From the NCBI GenBank assembly GCA_031267175.1, contig JAIRZP010000249.1:1-6060 (forward strand): 6,060 nucleotides of DNA, written 5' to 3'. The number at the start of each line of letters is the position of its first letter. The first letter of the stretch is position 1. Positions 1-4,965 of this stretch are shown here, piece after piece. Source of the stretch: Coriobacteriales bacterium (GTDB lineage: Bacteria; Actinomycetota; Coriobacteriia; Coriobacteriales; UBA8131). The notes below the pieces were generated by a model, which worked only from the letters and a program-made list of their open reading frames with translations, did no database searches and had not been told where the DNA came from. The translations under genes were made by a program, and so were the position numbers.

Positions 1-38
1 GCACGCCTGCGTTTGGCTGCAAGTGATTCTCTGGGCAC
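1..38 (-). CDS. Possible 5' end of a further gene (partial, GTG start)
   Basis: Just after the stop codon of the hydrogenase maturation protease, the minus strand carries a purine-rich ribosome-binding sequence (GAAAGGAAGG, 52 to 43), then four bases, then a GTG at 38-36. The frame stays open to the window edge and reads fMet-Pro-Arg-Glu-Ser-Leu-Ala-Ala-Lys-Arg-Arg. The spacing suits a co-transcribed next gene. With about a dozen codons nothing can be said about function. A hydrogenase accessory gene would fit the neighbour, but that is a guess from context. It could equally be chance. Confidence 0.22.
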   Translation of the reverse strand, partial: MPRESLAAKRRR

Positions 39-52
39 AGTGCCTTCCTTTC

Positions 53-571
53 TCATCCTTCAGAGCGGCAGGGCACTTGGGACAGGGCCGGCTGGGCAAC
101 TGTCCGAGCCCCGTCCCCCCACGCAAGGCAGGACTGCACGAGCACCGGCACCGCTGCTTCCACGGGAGGAGTGAGACCTATCGTGTAATCCTCAGGGGCC
201 AGGCTCTGTATCTGCACTCCCAGGCAGTCCACCTGTGGTTGGTGTCCGAGCAGTTCGAGGGCCTGTAACACGTCGATGAGCCGTGTGTCGTGTGCCCCAT
301 GAAAGGCCTGGTACGGTGCTATGTCCTCGGGTGCATAGGTCACCACCGTGCCGGGCGGCAGGCCTGTGTTATCTACCGCATCCACGACCAGAACCCTGTC
401 CGCACCCTTGAGGTCGGCAAGCAGGGCCATACCCAGACAGCCGCGATCCAGCACCTCCACCTCAGAAGGCAGCGCGGGGTGTTCCAGCAGTTCCGCGGCC
501 ACGCGCGGCCCCACGCCCTCATCCAACATGAGCGTGTTGCCAAGACACAGTATCAGGATTTTTACGGTCAT
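53..571 (-). CDS. Hydrogenase maturation protease (HyaD/HybD/HycI family, peptidase M52)
   Basis: Cytoplasmic endopeptidase that removes the C-terminal extension from a [NiFe]-hydrogenase large subunit once nickel has been inserted, the last step of active-site assembly. The 172-residue length is close to that of known members (about 155-175). The N-terminus has the family signature G11-N12-T-L-x-x-D17-E18-G-V-G21. E18, D64 (in LVVDAVD) and H94 (in HGAHD) align with the three nickel-sensing residues of E. coli HybD (Glu16, Asp62, His93). The later motif IGLTPPVEAAVP (131-142) is also typical. The ATG at 571 is the only usable upstream start, since an in-frame TAG lies four codons before it. 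Its Shine-Dalgarno (AGGGG) sits unusually close, about two bases from the ATG. It lies 42 bases after the LuxR gene with no evident terminator between them, so read-through is possible. No hydrogenase subunit is in the window, so its substrate is unknown. Family assignment is firm; the exact subtype is not. Confidence 0.93.
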   Translation of the reverse strand: MTVKILILCLGNTLMLDEGVGPRVAAELLEHPALPSEVEVLDRGCLGMALLADLKGADRVLVVDAVDNTGLPPGTVVTYAPEDIAPYQAFHGAHDTRLIDVLQALELLGHQPQVDCLGVQIQSLAPEDYTIGLTPPVEAAVPVLVQSCLAWGDGARTVAQPALSQVPCRSEG

Positions 572-613
572 GCCCCTATTCTAGCGCATCTGGGACCTTC
601 CCCATGCCTCCCG

Positions 614-2107
614 TTACTCTCCTTCCCTGGCCTGATGCTCCAGTGCGAGTGAATCGATGGTGTCCATGAGGCTTTGGCGCGAGTGCACCTCGAGCTTCTC
701 GTAGATATGCCTGGTGTGGGAGCGCACTGTTCCCGTGGAGATACTGAGACGTTTGGCAATCCATGGCAGAGATCTTCCCAGGGCAAGGTATTCCATGACC
801 TCTGCCTCCCGCGGCGTAAGGCGAGAGGTCTTTGAGATGTCGGAGAGCGCCTTCATTTTTGCCGTCTGCCCGACGTCAGGAGGCGAAGGCTCCTTCTTGA
901 TGAGCTGCCAGATACCCAACGAGCCGCGATTGAACAGCAGCACGGTAGCGGCCACGAGCAGATACGCGATGGCAGTCGTGGCTATGGCCATGTTCGTTTC
1001 GCTCGACCAGGCCCACGACGTGAGCAGGCTGCCCGCGAGAGACCCCACGCAAACGCCCCCGAGGCTCGCAACACGGGCAAAGGCAACGATGCGCAGGCCT
1101 TCGTAGGGCCGCGATGTCATCAGCGCCGCGACGATAATCCATCCCATCATGTCGATACAGGTATACCCGGCCATGATGATAACGCTCGAAAACGCGATGC
1201 TCTTGGTAAAGGGCGCGGCCAGAAACCCCGCGGTGATGAGGAGGAGGCCTATCTTATAGGCGGCGTCCGGCTTCCAGGAGAACACGCCAAACCCCATAAG
1301 CACCACCAGCGCAATGAGCCCCCGCACCAGGATGTTCTGGCTCGCCGTGGCGTCGGCCTCAGCATACGGCAGCACGAGCAGGTACTGCATGATGCCAAAG
1401 GCCACACAGAAGGTGAAGAGCAGGAACATGAATTGAAGCGGAATGACCTCCAGAAATTGCCGAAACCCGGTTTTGTCCCTTGTGGAGAGCCGGTCGGGCC
1501 GTTTCGCCTCAAGCCGTGGCCCTGCCAGCTCTCTGCCGGGTGCGCTTCCGCTGAGTTGCCTTTCAAGGGGGAGGAAGGCCGCCGACAAGAGGGGGAAGAG
1601 GGCGATAAGAGCGATTTCTGCAAGGGGAATGACCACGCCCACCAGCATTCCAAACAGCGCGGCGGCAACTATGGCTCCCGGTATGCAGACGCTCGCGCCT
1701 TCAATGCCAAAGGATGACACGCGATAGCCCCAGAGTATCGCTCCCAGCGCCATACCGACGCCGCTCAGGAGAATGGCGGGAATCAGCAGGGTGATGAGAT
1801 CGAAGAGACTGGAGACAGCAAGCAGAACGCTCCCCGAAGCACAGAAGCAGGCGTAGACAAGGGGGCAGAGCTTCCAGTGGAAGAGCTTGCCACTCATCCG
1901 AACGAGGAGGAATGCGGCAGCAGAGATCAGGGCTGTCCCGATGACAAACAGGTGGATAGTGGCCAGCGAGACGTCGCCCTGACTGAGTGGCGGGTACAGA
2001 AACTCACGAAAGAAGCTGCAGTCAACCCACGACCAATACAGTCCGAAGCCAACTATCGACGCCAGGTATGTACCTTTTAACAGTGGCAGTGGACTTTTGC
2101 GCTTCAT
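614..2107 (-). CDS. Membrane-integral LuxR-type transcriptional regulator (12 predicted TM segments plus C-terminal HTH)
   Basis: A one-protein sensor-regulator of 497 residues. About twelve hydrophobic segments occupy residues 13-392, in two groups of six split by a polar, Arg/Lys-rich cytoplasmic loop near 183-220, which resembles a transporter-like fold. A linker (about 400-428) leads to a GerE/LuxR helix-turn-helix (about 429-480): LTPREAEVMEYLALG, then IAKRLSISTGTVRSHTRHIYEKL, with the usual conserved Glu, Gly, Ile-Ala, Thr-Val, His and Lys-Leu positions. There is no response-regulator receiver domain. This architecture is abundant in Eggerthellaceae, where such genes sit beside reductase genes; ligands are mostly unknown. 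The start at 2107 is preferred over the in-frame ATG at 2140 because AAGGAAGGG lies just upstream of it, while the 2140 codon has no good ribosome-binding site and falls inside a perfect palindrome. It follows the flavoprotein gene and probably responds to that enzyme's substrate; this is inferred. Confidence 0.9.
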   Translation of the reverse strand: MKRKSPLPLLKGTYLASIVGFGLYWSWVDCSFFREFLYPPLSQGDVSLATIHLFVIGTALISAAAFLLVRMSGKLFHWKLCPLVYACFCASGSVLLAVSSLFDLITLLIPAILLSGVGMALGAILWGYRVSSFGIEGASVCIPGAIVAAALFGMLVGVVIPLAEIALIALFPLLSAAFLPLERQLSGSAPGRELAGPRLEAKRPDRLSTRDKTGFRQFLEVIPLQFMFLLFTFCVAFGIMQYLLVLPYAEADATASQNILVRGLIALVVLMGFGVFSWKPDAAYKIGLLLITAGFLAAPFTKSIAFSSVIIMAGYTCIDMMGWIIVAALMTSRPYEGLRIVAFARVASLGGVCVGSLAGSLLTSWAWSSETNMAIATTAIAYLLVAATVLLFNRGSLGIWQLIKKEPSPPDVGQTAKMKALSDISKTSRLTPREAEVMEYLALGRSLPWIAKRLSISTGTVRSHTRHIYEKLEVHSRQSLMDTIDSLALEHQAREGE

Positions 2108-2109
2108 GG

Positions 2110-2118
2110 CCCTTCCTT
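2110..2118 (-). promoter_or_regulatory. Ribosome-binding site that sets the LuxR-type gene start
   Basis: The minus strand reads AAGGAAGGG, two bases before the ATG at 2107-2105. It is the only strong Shine-Dalgarno-like sequence near the 5' end of the gene. The alternative in-frame ATG at 2140-2138 would add eleven residues (MQLAAYTEGRA) but lacks such a site at normal spacing. Confidence 0.7.
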
Positions 2119-2124
2119 CAGTGT

Positions 2125-2140
2125 ATGCAGCTAGCTGCAT
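2125..2140. promoter_or_regulatory. Perfect 16-bp palindrome in the leader of the LuxR-type gene (possible operator)
   Basis: The sequence ATGCAGCTAGCTGCAT is identical to its own reverse complement over all 16 bases. It lies between the predicted promoter and the ribosome-binding site of the LuxR-type gene, ending about 17 bases before the chosen ATG. LuxR-family HTH dimers bind dyad-symmetric sites, so an autoregulatory operator is plausible. In RNA it could instead fold as a six-pair stem with a CUAG loop beside the Shine-Dalgarno. The symmetry is seen directly; the role is inference. Confidence 0.45.
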
Positions 2141-2240
2141 CGCACAGAGTGCGGACTCCCGTTAGCCAGACCCAAAGCGATCGAGAACCGTCCAGAACCG
2201 GCCTTGGGCTGCCTGCTGGCTTGCTCAACTTCCGTGGTTG

Positions 2241-2249
2241 ATTATAGCA
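2241..2249 (-). promoter_or_regulatory. Predicted extended -10 promoter for the LuxR-type gene
   Basis: The minus strand carries TGCTATAAT, a consensus -10 hexamer (TATAAT) with the upstream TGn extension. A start site near 2234 would give a leader of about 127 bases before the ATG at 2107. At a 17-base spacer the -35 position holds CCGAAC, a poor match to TTGACA. That fits an extended -10 promoter or one needing an activator. The -35 position coincides with one arm of the inverted repeat at 2264-2323. Confidence 0.5.
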
Positions 2250-2263
2250 TGACTTAACGGGTA

Positions 2264-2323
2264 GTTCGGAGGTTTGCGAGTAGAACGGCAGTTACGCCAT
2301 AAGCCACCGGCAAACCTCCGAAC
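2264..2323. repeat. 14-bp perfect inverted repeat between flavoprotein and LuxR-type genes
   Basis: Arms GTTCGGAGGTTTGC (2264-2277) and GCAAACCTCCGAAC (2310-2323) are exact reverse complements separated by 32 bases. The structure begins 13 bases after the flavoprotein TAG stop, where a terminator would be expected, but neither strand shows a T-run after the stem and the loop is long. The left arm covers the -35 position of the predicted LuxR-type promoter. It may therefore be a transcription terminator or attenuating hairpin for the flavoprotein mRNA, an operator pair, or both. Confidence 0.7.
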
Positions 2324-2336
2324 AGAAAAGAAGGGA

Positions 2337-3992
2337 CTATGCTTTAGTCGCTGCCGAACGTCCGGCTACATACCCGTGGGCATCGGCCAAGCCATTACTC
2401 AGTCCGCAGAGTTCCTGAAAATAGCTCGTCCCAAACCTGCGGCCTACGGTGTTGCCCGCTGCGTACAGACCGCCGATGGGTGTGCCATCGGGCTTGAGTA
2501 CCTCCATATTTTTGTTAACCCATACGCCGCCAAGACAGACACCATAGCCAATGAGATTGCTCTGATTCGCATAGAAGGGAGGATCGGTTATCTTCGTTGC
2601 GATAAGGCGGTCTATCGGCAGGCCAAAGTCATCATCATGTCCGGCGTCGGCGAGCGCGTTACGACGGTTGACCGTCTCGACAAAGGCCGCAACCGGAATG
2701 CCCATTTGCTCGGCAAGGCCTTCGAGCGTATCAGAGGTCAACGAAGCATCCTCCACAGAAACCACTTTCTCCGCGTCGGGAAGGTAGGTGTTCTCCCAGG
2801 TCATGACCTTGAGGTTATTGCTGACCTCGGCCCATCGAGAATCAAACACCTGAAAGGCTGTCATCTCGGGTTGGTGGCCAACCGAGTTGAACGCGATAAA
2901 ATTGCTGCTGGCCTCGTTTTGAAAGCGCTCCCCGTTGATGTTGACGAGCAGGAACGGCACCGGTTGTGGCACGAGGAAGGTGCAGGCGGTCATGGGGGCA
3001 TGGGGTGCCCGTTGCATTTCCGCGCCCGCCCAGACCATCATCTTGTGACCGTCACCGGTATTAACCGGCGGAGCGTAGAAACAGTTGAGGCCCAGGCCAG
3101 CCACCTGTGGCACGAATGCCTCGACCATGGCGGGGTTATTGCCGTACTCGCCCGTGGTGACCACAACGCCCTTACTGGCATTGAACTGCAGATACTCGCC
3201 GCCCCTTTCTCCATACACGCCGGTGACGTTTCCCTCGGCATCCTGTATGAGCGCCACGCCAGCCGTGCCATAATAGAACTCGCCGCCTTCGGACTGAATC
3301 TTCTTCGTGAGCGCGTCTATCGCAGGTCCGTTTGCGTCTCCCGGCCCCACCGCGTGCCCAACGGGATAGGCGCCTTCGGTAAAGTATTCCATCTCCTCCT
3401 GGTTGTAATCAGGCAGGGGAAGCGTATTGATGCGGCTCTCAACACCGTCGGCGGCCGTGAGCTCGATGATGGTATCGAGTACCGTGCCGCTCTCCGCTGC
3501 CCATACGCGCAACAGCATTTCGTCGGCGTTCATGCCCGAGTTCTTCATCTCTGCCTTGATAAGCTTGTCTATCTCCGCTTCTGAGAAGGAGATGCCGCTC
3601 TGGGCCTGGAGCTTGGTGTTGACCGCGCCGTGCACTCCGCCGCCTGAGCGTGAGGTGTCACCCTTCTCGACAATAATTGGCTTGACGCCGTTCTCGATTG
3701 CGGCAAGACCGGCGGCAAGACCGGCAACGCCTGCCCCGACGATAACCACCTCGCCATCTATCGTTTCTGCGACCGCTCCAATCTCGGGCGGTGCTCCGAG
3801 CCAATCCTCCGCGCCTGCGGAGCCGCTGCCAGACCCGGAACCAGCGGAGCCGCTTGACGCGGTGCCCGCCGGTTCTGGCGTACTGGGTGCACAGCCGATG
3901 AGCGTGCCCGCCGCTCCTATCGCCGTGGCGCCGGCAATGCCCGTGAGAAAGTGCCTCCTGTCCATCGTGAGCTTGTCTTTCTTCTCTTCCAT
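2337..3992 (-). CDS. Tat-exported lipoprotein FAD-dependent oxidoreductase (flavocytochrome c / fumarate reductase-like, FAD_binding_2)
   Basis: Probable extracytoplasmic reductase of 551 residues that passes electrons to an organic acceptor. The N-terminus has a twin-arginine motif (D11-R-R-H-F-L16), a hydrophobic stretch and a lipobox L31-I-G-C34, so it should be exported folded and lipid-anchored. A Ser/Gly linker (47-60) leads to the FAD domain: VIVGAGVAGLAAG (83-95), a C-terminal half of the reductase type (TGDGHKM 312-318, NINGERFQNE 351-360) and GGLYAAGNTVG (507-517). There is no CxxCH haem motif and no FMN-binding domain, so electrons must come from a separate partner. The start is supported by a purine-rich GAGGAGAAGGAA just before the ATG and by the signal peptide beginning there. 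Positions matching catalytic His/Arg residues of fumarate reductases appear changed, so fumarate is unlikely as substrate. Substrate unknown; family assignment strong. Confidence 0.92.
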   Translation of the reverse strand: MEEKKDKLTMDRRHFLTGIAGATAIGAAGTLIGCAPSTPEPAGTASSGSAGSGSGSGSAGAEDWLGAPPEIGAVAETIDGEVVIVGAGVAGLAAGLAAIENGVKPIIVEKGDTSRSGGGVHGAVNTKLQAQSGISFSEAEIDKLIKAEMKNSGMNADEMLLRVWAAESGTVLDTIIELTAADGVESRINTLPLPDYNQEEMEYFTEGAYPVGHAVGPGDANGPAIDALTKKIQSEGGEFYYGTAGVALIQDAEGNVTGVYGERGGEYLQFNASKGVVVTTGEYGNNPAMVEAFVPQVAGLGLNCFYAPPVNTGDGHKMMVWAGAEMQRAPHAPMTACTFLVPQPVPFLLVNINGERFQNEASSNFIAFNSVGHQPEMTAFQVFDSRWAEVSNNLKVMTWENTYLPDAEKVVSVEDASLTSDTLEGLAEQMGIPVAAFVETVNRRNALADAGHDDDFGLPIDRLIATKITDPPFYANQSNLIGYGVCLGGVWVNKNMEVLKPDGTPIGGLYAAGNTVGRRFGTSYFQELCGLSNGLADAHGYVAGRSAATKA

Positions 3993-4301
3993 TTCCTTCT
4001 CCTCTCATAGTGCAGAGCCCCTTTGCCGCCAGGGGTGCGTTGAGGAGTGCGACGCTCTGCCTTTGCTCAGTATTCGCACCATGGATCCTGTACATCCTGC
4101 GCCCAATAGGACGAAGCTTCTCCTCCAAATGTTGATTATGCGTGCAAAGCGCCCGCGCCGCCACTGCAAAAACGACATATTTTGAGCAAAACCGTCTACT
4201 ACAAAACGGGAGAGAGGGCTGTTATGCGGAGCAGAGTGGCCAGGTATCAGAGATTGTATACTCTCCCCAGAGATCATCAGTCACAGAAATACAGAGGCTT
4301 G
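3993..4301. other. 309-base intergenic region upstream of the flavoprotein gene
   Basis: It separates the stop codon of the acidic 220-residue protein from the flavoprotein ATG and should hold the flavoprotein promoter. No convincing -35/-10 pair was found; the closest -10-like hexamers on the minus strand are TACAAT (4258-4253) and CATAAT (4140-4135), both without a good -35. The stretch 4166-4210 is AT-rich and holds three CAAAA-type motifs (4167, 4187, 4202). Two CAGAGAT copies lie at 4248 and 4268. No T-tailed terminator hairpin follows the upstream gene. A purine-rich GGAGGAG (minus, 4126-4120) is not followed by a well-placed start. Open frames here show no recognisable protein. Confidence 0.6.
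4012..4060 (-). other. Possible leader hairpin just before the flavoprotein ribosome-binding site
   Basis: On the minus strand GCAGAGC (4060-4054) and GCTCTGC (4018-4012) are complementary. Between them CCCCT (4035-4031) can pair with AGGGG (4022-4018). The nested stems end about six bases before the Shine-Dalgarno of the flavoprotein gene, so a translation-control element is conceivable. The inner and outer stems share one base at 4018, so only six outer pairs form when both exist. Stability was not calculated. Confidence 0.3.
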
Positions 4302-4964
4302 CTATCTACCTACCCACTTCCTTACATCGACCGGCGTGCCTTGGGAGGCACTGTCCAGCACCTGCTGGGCCACCTGTTCAAGTTCCTGCTTGCTTCCCCG
4401 GTAAAACGAGCCCAGGAGGTTTTTCATGCGGCTTTTTACTTCGTCGTACCCACTGCCGCCCTGGCCGGGCTTGCCCACATAGACCTCGTCCTCTCCATCG
4501 GTAAAGAGCAGCAAGTCTCCCTTCTGGTTTGTCGCTGTGTCCTTGCGGTGCACAAGCCTCTCAGCCTCACGCACAGCCTCTTCTGCCACCTGGTTGATAA
4601 GGGCGTCCTTATCAAGTTCGGCCTTGTCAAGCACGGTGGAAATGCCTGTCTCGTTGTTGCCTGCCTGCTGGCCCTCGACTGTGACCGGCTGCCCACTCGG
4701 AGGGTCAAACGAAGGCAGATCCTGTTGCCTCGGCGCCCACGCTTCGTCTTTGACGATCGACTGGTAAAAGGTGCTGTCCAGAGAATCATTCATGCTGCTC
4801 TGAGCATTGGCATTGATGGAAGACCAGAAGAGCACGTCGAGGTCGGTGTCTACGGCCTCGTTTTCTTCCAGTTCCCTATAGGCGGCTTCCAGCACCTGCG
4901 CTATGCCGGTTCCGATGCCGGTGACGCCATTAAGATCCCGCGTTGCCTCATCCTCTCCAGCCAT
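4302..4964 (-). CDS. Unrecognised acidic soluble protein, coupled to the flotillin-like gene
   Basis: I do not recognise this 220-residue protein. It has no signal peptide or membrane segment and should be cytoplasmic. It begins with an acidic stretch (1-45, many Glu/Asp), then a polar, Asn/Ser/Gln/Pro-rich middle (50-110) that may be flexible. A helical segment follows, rich in Ala, Glu and Lys (111-142), and then a short motif DLLLFTDGEDEVYVGKPG (150-167) that looks like a small beta region. The C-terminal helix (about 173-205) has heptad-like spacing. Its ATG follows the flotillin-like stop codon with one base between (TGA-G-ATG), and AAAGGA within the end of the upstream gene serves as ribosome-binding site, so translational coupling is very likely. 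The pairing suggests a flotillin partner or adaptor, which is inference. The coding call rests on the overlap geometry, ribosome-binding site and ordinary amino-acid composition. Confidence 0.82.
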   Translation of the reverse strand: MAGEDEATRDLNGVTGIGTGIAQVLEAAYRELEENEAVDTDLDVLFWSSINANAQSSMNDSLDSTFYQSIVKDEAWAPRQQDLPSFDPPSGQPVTVEGQQAGNNETGISTVLDKAELDKDALINQVAEEAVREAERLVHRKDTATNQKGDLLLFTDGEDEVYVGKPGQGGSGYDEVKSRMKNLLGSFYRGSKQELEQVAQQVLDSASQGTPVDVRKWVGR

Positions 4965-4965
4965 C

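Noticed and set aside
34..44. GGCACAGTGCC palindrome after the protease gene as a terminator
   Set aside because: The arms leave a one-base loop, no T-run follows, and it overlaps a plausible GTG start.
2264..2323. Inverted repeat as a classical Rho-independent terminator
   Set aside because: No T-run follows the stem on either strand and the loop is 32 bases, so it is reported as a repeat of uncertain role.
2274..3584. Long plus-strand open frame (436 codons) antisense to the flavoprotein gene
   Set aside because: It mirrors a strongly supported gene, shows no recognisable domain, and GC-rich coding DNA often leaves such antisense frames open.
4135..4140. CATAAT on the minus strand as the flavoprotein -10 box
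   Set aside because: At 16-18 base spacing the -35 position is GC-rich with no resemblance to TTGACA, and there is no TGn extension.
3427..4185. Plus-strand open frame (252 codons) rich in Ser, Ala and Pro
   Set aside because: Its composition is the complement of the Tat signal and Ser/Gly linker region of the flavoprotein, so it is a shadow.
4005..4277. Minus-strand open frame (90 codons) just upstream of, and in frame with, the flavoprotein gene
   Set aside because: It ends in a TGA four codons before the flavoprotein ATG, has no ribosome-binding site at its own ATG, and would place unrelated sequence before a complete Tat signal. The internal GGAGGAG (4126-4120) is followed only by a TTG 13 bases later, too weak for a leader peptide call.
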